5,402 nucleotides of DNA from contig CAJCIF010000101.1 of NCBI GenBank assembly GCA_903970355.1, forward strand, positions 1 to 5,402, read 5' to 3'. A program made the translations under genes and the position numbers. The stretch's first letter is position 1. Every line of letters begins with the position of its first letter. Shown in pieces: positions 1 to 5,402 of this stretch. The notes beneath the pieces were generated by a model. That model was not told the DNA's origin. It searched no databases and worked only from the letters and a program-made list of their open reading frames with translations. The DNA comes from Actinomycetota bacterium. GTDB taxonomy: Bacteria; Cyanobacteriota; Vampirovibrionia; Obscuribacterales; Obscuribacteraceae.

Positions 1-1
1 G

Positions 2-541
2 CAGGTCGGCCACCAGCATCCTCAAATTGCCCACCAATTAACCAATATGGCGTTTTTGTACAACGCCCAAAATCGCATTTTGCAAGCCGAAAATCTATTG
101 GTAGAGGCGCTGGCGATTTACGAAAAAACACTTGTAGCCGGACATCCGGACATAGTAAATGCCACAAAGAATCTCGCTGAGCTTTATCAAGGTGGCGGAC
201 GTTATGCAAAGGCCGAACCTTATTGGCATCGTTACATCAAATTCAAAGAAGATGGTTCCGGCAGTGAACATCCTGATGTCGTTAATAGCAAACGACTGTT
301 AGCAGTATGTCTTTCCCATCAAGGCAAGGAGACTGAAGCCGAAGCACTTCTTCAAACCGTGCTGGAAATAAAGGAGAGAACTCTTGGACCGGAGCATCCG
401 GAAGTGGCACAAGTACTGAGCAATTTGGCCCTTATCTACAAAAATGAAGGCAAATACGACCTGGCAGAGCCTCTTTTCAAGAAGGCGATGGATATAAAAA
501 TGAAAGTGCTTGGTCCGAATCACCCCGATTTAGCGCCAACT
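2..541 (+). repeat. Tandem TPR-coding repeat, 126-base (42-codon) period
   Basis: The H-P turn codons recur at exact 42-codon steps, beginning near positions 17, 143, 269, 395 and 521. The repeats are conserved at protein level but well diverged in DNA, so this is an old protein-repeat array rather than a recently expanded DNA repeat. Confidence 0.85.
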
Positions 542-643
542 TTAGAAGGCTACGCTGATTTATTGTCACGAACTTACCGCGAAGCCGAAGCCGAGCATTT
601 TAAAAATGCCGCTCGCGGAATCTTAAGCGAATCGCGAACTTAA
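2..643 (+). CDS. TPR repeat protein, kinesin-light-chain type (5'-truncated by window)
   Basis: This is the C-terminal part of a tetratricopeptide-repeat protein. The frame is open to the left edge and the repeat pattern is already running at the first codons (V-G-H-Q-H-P), so the ATG at 47 is an internal methionine and the true start lies upstream. Each repeat has the kinesin-light-chain/TPR_12 form: an H-P-[DE]-[VIL] turn, N-L-A-x-[LI]-Y, a G-[RK]-Y linker, A-E-P-[LY]-[FYW] and a final A-x-x-[IY]-K-E. Five H-P turns fall exactly 42 residues apart. The third repeat is less regular (a W-H-R-Y and S-G-S-E-H-P variant) and the last is cut short before the stop, ending in a polar tail. Such domains form superhelical scaffolds for protein binding; partner and cellular location are not evident. 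No membrane segment is visible in this part. It is separated from the efflux genes by 126 bases and is probably not part of their operon, though no clear terminator intervenes. Confidence 0.9.
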   Translation, partial: QVGHQHPQIAHQLTNMAFLYNAQNRILQAENLLVEALAIYEKTLVAGHPDIVNATKNLAELYQGGGRYAKAEPYWHRYIKFKEDGSGSEHPDVVNSKRLLAVCLSHQGKETEAEALLQTVLEIKERTLGPEHPEVAQVLSNLALIYKNEGKYDLAEPLFKKAMDIKMKVLGPNHPDLAPTLEGYADLLSRTYREAEAEHFKNAARGILSESRT

Positions 644-691
644 GTTGGTTGCAGGCGTCTTTACTTTTGATCAAACCTTGATGACATTGTC

Positions 692-721
692 TTGCATGGT
701 CTTTCACAGATCAGTCACAAT
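692..721 (+). promoter_or_regulatory. Possible sigma70-like promoter for the efflux operon
   Basis: TTGCAT (692-697) and CACAAT (716-721) are separated by 18 bases and match the -35 and -10 consensus only partly (3/6 and 4/6). They are placed so that transcription would begin around 728, about 40 bases before the repressor start and next to the palindromes at 721-743. The gap between the TPR gene and the repressor is the only sizeable non-coding stretch, so a promoter is expected here, but its exact position is a guess. Confidence 0.3.
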
Positions 722-743
722 AGTAAGCAATACTAACTGTTAG
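721..743. promoter_or_regulatory. Candidate MarR operator (overlapping palindromes)
   Basis: Two inverted repeats overlap here: TAGTA, five bases, TACTA (721-735), and the 11-base palindrome CTAACTGTTAG (733-743), which is perfect around a central T. The hexamer ACTGTT of the second palindrome recurs 16 bases downstream at 752-757. MarR-family dimers typically bind AT-rich palindromes in the promoter of their own gene. A dimer bound here would sit at or just after the proposed transcription start and could block the polymerase. Assignment as an operator is inference from position and symmetry. Confidence 0.45.
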
Positions 744-769
744 ATAGACTCACTGTTGAGCTCGTTGAC

Positions 770-1243
770 ATGCAAGCCCGCACCAGAATTCAGAATAACG
801 CTAACCTCAAGCAGCCAAGCGATCTCTGTGCGGATGAGATCGTAGAAGTCATTCCTCAAATTGCACGATTTCTTGGGCACGAAATGAGACGGAACGGGCC
901 CATAGCTGTTTCCATGCCGCAGCTCAAGGTGCTCAATTTCATCAGCCGGAATCCTGGCACATCCGTATCTCATGCAGCCGATGATCTGGGAGTAACCAAA
1001 GCAAGTGCTTCAGATCTTATTGACCGGCTTGTTAAAAAGGGCTATGTAGAAAGGGTTGAAGATCCAAGCGAAAGGCGCAAGGTGCTCCTCACTTTAACTT
1101 CGGCCGGCAAAGGTTTTCTTGTTCAAATTAAAGGCTATGCCCGCACTTCAGCAGCGTCGGTTTTAGCTAAAATCAGTTCTGCCAAACTGGCAAAAGTCGT
1201 CGATAGTCTACAAGTTCTAAAGGAAGCGTTCAAAGAGGTTTGA
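770..1243 (+). CDS. MarR-family winged-helix transcriptional regulator
   Basis: The product is 157 residues, the usual MarR length. These proteins are homodimeric cytoplasmic DNA-binding proteins, usually repressors released by small phenolic or drug-like ligands. Residues 20-45 form the N-terminal dimerisation helix. The winged helix-turn-helix spans about 48-110: M-P-Q-L-K-V-L opens it, the A-D-D-L-G-V-T-K-A-S turn leads into a recognition helix at about 76-90 (T-K-A-S-A-S-D-L-I-D-R-L), and the wing is D-P-S-E-R-R-K at 98-104, the family's D-x-R-[SD]-x-R-R-like signature with Arg102 and Arg103. The C-terminal helices (112-157) complete the dimer interface. The ATG at 770 is the first start in frame; only a weak GAG (758-760) precedes it, so translation may be modest, as is common for repressors. 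Directly upstream lie palindromes suited to autoregulation, and directly downstream, in the same transcript, are the adaptor and pump genes. The likely role is local repressor of this efflux system. The inducing ligand cannot be read from the sequence. Confidence 0.92.
   Translation: MQARTRIQNNANLKQPSDLCADEIVEVIPQIARFLGHEMRRNGPIAVSMPQLKVLNFISRNPGTSVSHAADDLGVTKASASDLIDRLVKKGYVERVEDPSERRKVLLTLTSAGKGFLVQIKGYARTSAASVLAKISSAKLAKVVDSLQVLKEAFKEV
1233..1238 (+). promoter_or_regulatory. Ribosome binding site deciding the adaptor start
   Basis: AAGAGG ends 10 bases before the ATG at 1249, an acceptable if slightly long spacing. It lies only 1 base before the alternative TTG start at 1240, which is too close for use. 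It is embedded in the last codons of the repressor, so the two genes are probably translationally coupled. Confidence 0.6.
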
Positions 1244-1248
1244 GACCG

Positions 1249-2712
1249 ATGCGAGAAAGAGTTGGTATTACCGGATCAGAAGATGGGGATGTCCTTCCCA
1301 TCAGATCCGTACCGAAGCGCGGTGTATTCAGCATGGGCCGAATCATCGGGCTTATCGCACTGGTTGCGGTGGCTGCGCTAGCCACAATGGTTTTCCGCTT
1401 CTTTACCAATCACAATATTCCCGGCGCAAAATCGGGTACCGATCCTGCTGCGGCTGCCACTTCTGCACCAGCAGATGGATCGCTTCCGAGAATACCCGGC
1501 AACAAGGTTGCTGATATCACGCCAGTTGTTACCGCTACAGCAACCGTACAAGTTTTGCCGATCGAGTTGCATAACATAGGCAACATTGATGCTTACTCAG
1601 TTGTGAATGTAATTGCGCAGGTAGGTGGACAATTGACGGATGTCTTTTTCAAACAAGGTCAGGACGTCAAACAAGGCGAATTGTTATTTCGGATTGATCC
1701 TCGTCCCTATAAGGCTCAATTAGATCAGGCCTTAGCAAACGTCAATCGTGATGCTTCGCAGATCAAATCCGCAGCAGCAAATCTTGCTAAAGACCAGGCG
1801 GCCGAACAACAAACTGAAGCTGCCTTGAAGCGTGATAAAGCTTCTCTGCAATATGCCGATGTGGAAGTGGAGAGATATCGAAGGCTGGTTACGGAAGGTG
1901 CCGTTTCTCACGAACAATCAGATCAGATCAAAACCAATTCCGATACTGCTACTGCCACTGTTCAATCAGATCAGGCCATGATTGATAATGCCAAAGCCGT
2001 TGTTGATTCAGACAAGGCAGCTATTCAAACTGCCAAGGCCACTCTTGCAGCAGATCAATCTGCGGCTGACAATCTGCGCGTTCAACTTGGCTGGACGGAA
2101 ATTCGTTCTCCTATTAATGGCGTAATTGGTGCATTGAATGTTTATCAAGGCAACGTGGTGCGCGCAAACGATACTAATGCGCTTGTCACAATCAACCAAA
2201 TCCAACCAATATATGTAACGTTTGCAGTGCCGGAAACGCACCTCGCGGAAATTCGCACTGCCCAAGCATCAGGTACGCTCGATGTAAAAGCACGTATCGG
2301 TGGAGACAAGAAAAAAACCGAGTCTGGCACTCTTACTTTCATAGACAACCAGGTTGATAAAACTACAGGAACAATCCGGTTACGAGCAACTTTTAAGAAC
2401 GTGGACAGATTGCTCTGGCCAGGACAATTCGTAGACGTCGTATTGAGCCTTCCTGGCGCAACACCAATGGTCACGATTCCGAACCGTGCTATTCAAAGCG
2501 GTCAAGCAGGAAACTGTGTGTATGTAGTTAATCCCGACAAGACTGTATCTTTTGTGCCTGTTGAAATCGACCGCAATTATGGAGACACTGCAATTATTTC
2601 TAAGGGTCTCAAGAGCGGCGATCAAGTTGTTGTAGATGGACAAATGAAATTGGCTCCCGGCGCCAAAGTTAAGCCGAGCGCTCAAATTCAATCTGATTCG
2701 ATATCTATGTAG
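1249..2712 (+). CDS. RND efflux periplasmic adaptor subunit (MdtA/HlyD-type membrane fusion protein)
   Basis: This 487-residue protein links an RND pump to an outer-membrane channel. A TTG at 1240 is in frame and would add three residues, but the AAGAGG site supports ATG 1249. The order of parts is: basic cytoplasmic tail (1-31), one membrane anchor (about 32-49), no lipobox, an Ala/Pro-rich linker (about 53-85), first half of the barrel-sandwich (lipoyl) domain with V-G-G-Q-L-T and K-Q-G-Q-D-V-K-Q-G (about 112-153), a long alpha-helical hairpin (about 154-282), second lipoyl half starting W-T-E-I-R-S-P-I-N-G (282-300), beta-barrel with the MdtA-like P-I-Y-V-T-F-A-V-P-E, and a membrane-proximal domain from about 380 to the end (I-P-N-R-A-I, G-D-Q-V-V-V-D-G). 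The hairpin tip has Arg209, Leu213 and Ser220, matching the R-x3-L-x6-S motif of AcrA that contacts TolC. The hairpin is clearly longer than in AcrA or MdtA as recalled. The pump gene begins 2 bases after the stop. Confidence 0.93.
   Translation: MRERVGITGSEDGDVLPIRSVPKRGVFSMGRIIGLIALVAVAALATMVFRFFTNHNIPGAKSGTDPAAAATSAPADGSLPRIPGNKVADITPVVTATATVQVLPIELHNIGNIDAYSVVNVIAQVGGQLTDVFFKQGQDVKQGELLFRIDPRPYKAQLDQALANVNRDASQIKSAAANLAKDQAAEQQTEAALKRDKASLQYADVEVERYRRLVTEGAVSHEQSDQIKTNSDTATATVQSDQAMIDNAKAVVDSDKAAIQTAKATLAADQSAADNLRVQLGWTEIRSPINGVIGALNVYQGNVVRANDTNALVTINQIQPIYVTFAVPETHLAEIRTAQASGTLDVKARIGGDKKKTESGTLTFIDNQVDKTTGTIRLRATFKNVDRLLWPGQFVDVVLSLPGATPMVTIPNRAIQSGQAGNCVYVVNPDKTVSFVPVEIDRNYGDTAIISKGLKSGDQVVVDGQMKLAPGAKVKPSAQIQSDSISM
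1708..2094 (+). other. Extended alpha-helical hairpin of the adaptor
   Basis: Residues 154-282 are rich in Ala, Gln, Asp and Lys with heptad-like spacing and contain no proline or long hydrophobic run, as expected for a two-helix coiled-coil hairpin. The turn is at about 214-220. Counting from the conserved Tyr/Phe after D-P-R-P to the R-Y of the tip motif gives 56 residues, against 28 in AcrA and MdtA from memory; the returning arm from R-Y to the conserved aromatic before S-P-I-x-G is 72 against about 44. Both arms are thus about 28 residues (four heptads) longer, so the turn stays centred. Confidence 0.75.
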
Positions 2713-2714
2713 CC

Positions 2715-5402
2715 ATGAACATTTCCGCGCCGTTCATTCTGCGCCCTGTAATGACCACTCTGGTCATGATGGCATTCGTAATTTTTGGCACCATCTCTTA
2801 CTTCCAGTTGCCGGTAAGTGATCTGCCTAGTATGGACTTTCCAACGATAACCGTGTCTGCCACTTTACCGGGTGCCAATGCAGATACGATGTCGGCTGCC
2901 GTTGCCGCGCCTTTGGAAAAGCAATTCACCAATATTGCCGGTATCGACAATATGAGTTCGACAAGTGCCATGGGCACGACACAAATTACGCTGCAGTTTA
3001 GTCTGGATCGAAAAATTGATGGTGCTGCACTCGATGTTCAATCGGCAATTTCTGCGGCCCAACCATATTTGCCGGCCAGCATGCCGACGCCACCGAGTTT
3101 TAAAAAGGTAAATCCATCAGATGCACCGATTCTTTATATAGCGGTCAGCTCGCCGACTATGCCGCTCTATCAAGTGGATGAATATGCGGAAACGGTTTTA
3201 GCACAAAGTATTTCAATGTGCAGCGGTGTTGCTCAAGTGCAGGTATTTGGATCTCAAATATATGCTGTGCACGTGCAAGTTGATCCGGAGAAACTTTCAG
3301 ATCTTGGTATTGGCGTAGACGATGTTGTGAATGCGGTTACGAATGCAAACGTCAATTTGCCTACCGGCACACTCTATGGGCCGTATAAGGATTTTGTGGT
3401 GCAAGCGCACGGGCAGTTATATAAAGCAAAAGACTACAAACCGATTATTGTTACTTATAGGAACGGAGCACCGGTACGTCTTAGAGACGTTGGAGACGTA
3501 ATTGACAGCGTGCAATCCGATAAGGTGGCAAGCTGGTTTACGGATACAAGAGCCGTCATCTTAGCCGTACAGCGACAGCCAAATGTTAACACGATTGAAG
3601 TAGTGGATAGGATTAACGACATACTGCCGCAGTATGTCGCCGGAATGCCGCCTTCCGTTAAGGTAAATATTCTCTACGACCGTTCGGTTTCAATTCGAGC
3701 ATCCGTGCACGATGTCGAGCTAACTTTTTTGATTACGCTCGGTTTGGTCGTCATGGTGATCTATTTCTTCCTTGGTGACGTGCGGGCTACCATCGTAGCC
3801 AGTCTTGCTCTGCCAGTATCAATATTAGGTACATTGGCAGCCTTGCAGCTCTTGCATTACAGTCTGGATAACCTTTCATTGATGGGGCTAACACTTTCGA
3901 TTGGCTTCGTTGTAGATGATGCGATCGTCATGCTGGAAAACATTGTGCGGCACCGAGAGATGGGCGAGGATCCTCAGCAAGCCTCGATTAATGGTGCCAG
4001 TGAAATCGGATTTACGATTTTGTCCATGACACTCTCTCTAGTAGCAGTGTTCATTCCCATTTTGTTTTTACCTGGCATCATCGGCCGGTTGTTTAGAGAA
4101 TTTGCCGTAACTATTAGTGTTGCCATTTTGTTATCGGGATTCATTTCGATATCACTGACTCCCATGCTTTGCAGCCGTTTTCTGCGTGCCAATCATACGC
4201 ACCAGGAAAGCAAGGGTTGGGTGCAGCGCTTTACTGAGCTCATTTTTGAATATGGACTGAGGTGGTATAGCGTCACTTTGCGCTTTGCATTACGATATCG
4301 CATTCTTGTTCTCATCTCGTTTTTCCTCATGGTGGGAGCGACGCTCTTCGTTTTCAACTACGTACCGAAGGGTTTCCTGCCTAGCGAAGATACCGGCCAA
4401 ATATTTGGCATGACAGAAGCTATCCAGGGAATTTCCTTTGATGATATGGTCCGCCACCAGCATGACCTGGCGCAGATCGTGGAGAAAAACCCTGGTGTGG
4501 CAGGCTTTATGTCCAGTGTTGGTGCAGGCGGTCCTAATGCTGCCGGCAATGGCGGCCGTATGTTCATTGTTTTGAAGCCGAAAAAGCAGCGCCAGTTCAA
4601 AGTTGATGCCATTATTCAGCAACTTCGCAAAGCCACTGCAAAAGTACCGGGCATCAAACTTTATATGCAAAATCTTGGTGCCATCAAATTGGGCGGACAA
4701 CTCACGAAGGCTATGTACCAATTCAGCCTTTCCAGCCCAAACAAAGATGACCTTTACGCTGCTGCTCAAAAGCTTGAAGCCAAGCTAAAAGATATGCCCG
4801 AACTGCAAGACGTTAATACCGACTTGCAGGTAGCGAATCCGCAAGTCAATATTGATATAGACCGCGAAAAAATTGCCCAACTCGGTCTTACGGTTTCCCA
4901 GGTTGAGGACTCCCTTAACAGCGCTTATTCACAGCGCCAGGTTTCCACCATTTTTGCTCCACTCAATGAATATTGGGTAATTGTGGAAGTTCAGCCCAAA
5001 TACTATCGCTCACCTAATCTATTGCACAGGCTTTATATACACGCCGGCAATCCATCTGGTGGCATCGGCACCACTGGCAGTGCAGCAACGGGCGCAACCA
5101 CTTCGACTGCCGGTGCAGCAACCGGTGCGGCCATCGGCCCGACGGCTAAGGCGCCGACAATTGCAGCGATCGGCGGTGGGCAAATGGGTGCAGCAGCCGG
5201 TGGCGCTCCTCCTATAGCGGCCGGGCAATTAATTCCGCTTGATACCGTGGCCAAGATGGATACCGGCGTTGGACCGCTCCTTGTTAATCACATCGGACAG
5301 TTTCCTTCTGTCACCCTTTCCTTCAATTTGAAACCGGGCTATCCGCTTGGTGCTGCGGTGCAGTCAGTAAAAGACGTTGCTAAGGAAATGCTTCCTGATG
5401 AT
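2715..5402 (+). CDS. RND multidrug efflux permease, HAE1 family, MdtB/MdtC type (3'-truncated by window)
   Basis: Proton-driven inner-membrane exporter of drugs or other amphiphiles, acting as a trimer with the adaptor encoded just upstream. 896 codons are present; HAE1 pumps are about 1020-1050 residues, so roughly 200 residues, including most of TM8-12, lie beyond the window. The ATG at 2715 opens the standard N terminus (F-I-L-R-P-V). TM1 is at about 9-29, the first periplasmic domain at 30-335 (with K-V-N-P-S-D-A-P-I and R-N-G-A-P-V-R-L-R-D-V typical of MdtB/MdtC), TM2-TM6 at about 336-488, TM7 at 530-549, and the second periplasmic domain from 550. Asp401-Asp402 in TM4 (F-V-V-D-D-A-I) match the proton-relay pair Asp407/Asp408 of AcrB. 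The switch-loop region (603-614) is Gly/Asn/Ala-rich and lacks the Phe residues of AcrB. Residues about 777-837 are a low-complexity insertion. No Shine-Dalgarno sequence precedes the start, so translation probably depends on coupling to the adaptor. Substrates cannot be told from sequence; E. coli MdtABC exports bile salts and novobiocin. Confidence 0.95.
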   Translation, partial: MNISAPFILRPVMTTLVMMAFVIFGTISYFQLPVSDLPSMDFPTITVSATLPGANADTMSAAVAAPLEKQFTNIAGIDNMSSTSAMGTTQITLQFSLDRKIDGAALDVQSAISAAQPYLPASMPTPPSFKKVNPSDAPILYIAVSSPTMPLYQVDEYAETVLAQSISMCSGVAQVQVFGSQIYAVHVQVDPEKLSDLGIGVDDVVNAVTNANVNLPTGTLYGPYKDFVVQAHGQLYKAKDYKPIIVTYRNGAPVRLRDVGDVIDSVQSDKVASWFTDTRAVILAVQRQPNVNTIEVVDRINDILPQYVAGMPPSVKVNILYDRSVSIRASVHDVELTFLITLGLVVMVIYFFLGDVRATIVASLALPVSILGTLAALQLLHYSLDNLSLMGLTLSIGFVVDDAIVMLENIVRHREMGEDPQQASINGASEIGFTILSMTLSLVAVFIPILFLPGIIGRLFREFAVTISVAILLSGFISISLTPMLCSRFLRANHTHQESKGWVQRFTELIFEYGLRWYSVTLRFALRYRILVLISFFLMVGATLFVFNYVPKGFLPSEDTGQIFGMTEAIQGISFDDMVRHQHDLAQIVEKNPGVAGFMSSVGAGGPNAAGNGGRMFIVLKPKKQRQFKVDAIIQQLRKATAKVPGIKLYMQNLGAIKLGGQLTKAMYQFSLSSPNKDDLYAAAQKLEAKLKDMPELQDVNTDLQVANPQVNIDIDREKIAQLGLTVSQVEDSLNSAYSQRQVSTIFAPLNEYWVIVEVQPKYYRSPNLLHRLYIHAGNPSGGIGTTGSAATGATTSTAGAATGAAIGPTAKAPTIAAIGGGQMGAAAGGAPPIAAGQLIPLDTVAKMDTGVGPLLVNHIGQFPSVTLSFNLKPGYPLGAAVQSVKDVAKEMLPDD
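5043..5225 (+). other. Gly/Ala/Thr-rich insertion in the pump's C-terminal docking subdomain
   Basis: Residues 777-837 lie between L-Y-I-H and Q-L-I-P-L-D-T-V. In AcrB the corresponding segment runs directly from W-Y-V-R-A-A-D-G-Q to M-V-P-F-S-A-F, so nearly 60 residues are extra. By hand count, 44 of 61 residues are Gly, Ala or Thr; the only charged residue is Lys812 and there are no aromatics. The DNA is about 67% G+C against about 45% in the 180 bases before it. The reading frame is kept and normal RND sequence resumes, so this is a real in-frame insert and not a sequencing error. Confidence 0.85.
5080..5195 (+). repeat. Short direct repeats inside the pump insertion
   Basis: GTGCAGCA occurs three times, at 5080-5087, 5113-5120 and 5188-5195, always in the same reading frame and encoding [SG]-A-A. 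The first two copies extend into A-A-T-G-A, and the first two are 33 bases (11 codons) apart. This fits growth of the insert by slippage or small in-frame duplications, now diverged. Confidence 0.6.

Larger units (their letters stand above)
644..769. other. Intergenic region between TPR gene and efflux operon
   Basis: This is the only non-coding gap of note. It holds the 10-base palindrome TTTGATCAAA (666-675), the weak stem ATCAA-ACC-TTGAT (670-682), the proposed promoter, the palindromes at 721-743 and the small CTCA-CTGT-TGAG inverted repeat (749-760). No GC-rich stem followed by a T run was seen, so there is no convincing intrinsic terminator for the TPR gene. Confidence 0.7.

Noticed and set aside
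47..49. ATG at 47 as the start of the TPR gene
   Set aside because: The frame is open to the left edge and the codons before it encode the H-P turn and first helix of a TPR repeat in correct 42-residue register.
622..644. CTTAAG repeated on both sides of CGAATCGCGAA at the TPR stop codon, able to pair as a 6-base stem
   Set aside because: CTTAAG is self-complementary, the stem is weak, most of it is coding, and no T run follows; chance is the simpler explanation.
666..682. TTTGATCAAA palindrome and ATCAA-ACC-TTGAT stem as a terminator for the TPR gene
   Set aside because: The stems are short and AT-rich and are not followed by a T run, so an intrinsic terminator is not supported.
2145..2474. 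109-residue open frame on the minus strand
   Set aside because: It is antisense to the conserved adaptor beta-barrel and resembles no known family.
4290..4769. 159-residue open frame on the minus strand
   Set aside because: It lies wholly inside the RND gene, opposite conserved TM7 and periplasmic sequence, shows no recognisable protein pattern and has no sign of its own start region.
5043..5225. Frameshift or assembly error as the cause of the odd pump segment
   Set aside because: The frame enters and leaves the segment in normal RND sequence (L-Y-I-H before, Q-L-I-P-L-D-T-V after) with no stop, so a true in-frame insertion is better supported.
5033..5254. Ala/Pro-rich open frame on the minus strand, with others overlapping it on both strands
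   Set aside because: It is a by-product of the G+C-rich Gly/Ala codons of the pump insertion; the + frame continues a clear RND protein through the region.

Overview
The window carries three whole or nearly whole genes of a drug-efflux operon, preceded by the end of an unrelated-looking repeat protein, all on the + strand. The layout is: the C-terminal part of a tetratricopeptide (TPR) protein of kinesin-light-chain type (2-643, beginning before the window); a 126-base intergenic gap holding a probable promoter and palindromic operator (644-769); a MarR-family repressor (770-1243); a periplasmic adaptor (membrane fusion protein) of MdtA type (best start 1249, end 2712); and an RND inner-membrane pump of the HAE1 group, MdtB/MdtC type, from 2715 and still open at the right edge. 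No RNA gene, CRISPR array, transposon or attachment site was seen.

The last three genes look like one regulated unit. The repressor's stop and the adaptor's start lie within a few bases of each other, and the adaptor and pump are separated by 2 bases. The repressor probably binds upstream of its own gene and controls the whole unit. The adaptor and pump would form a tripartite exporter with a TolC-type outer-membrane channel that is not encoded here. The adaptor keeps the R-x3-L-x6-S hairpin-tip motif used to dock TolC-like channels, which argues for a cell with two membranes.

The organism cannot be named securely. The G+C is moderate (about 45-50% by eye). The combination of 42-residue-period TPR proteins with an MdtABC-like pump and MarR regulator would fit the Cyanobacteria/Melainabacteria neighbourhood (for example Obscuribacterales-like bacteria), but this is a weak guess.

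Two architectural oddities stand out. First, the adaptor's alpha-helical hairpin is about 28 residues longer on each arm than the recalled AcrA and MdtA hairpins, which is four heptads per arm. Second, the pump has an uncharged Gly/Ala/Thr-rich insertion of nearly 60 residues in the C-terminal funnel-top hairpin, the part of AcrB that faces the adaptor and channel. Together they suggest an RND exporter with altered vertical reach or docking geometry. The rest is a conventional efflux operon.
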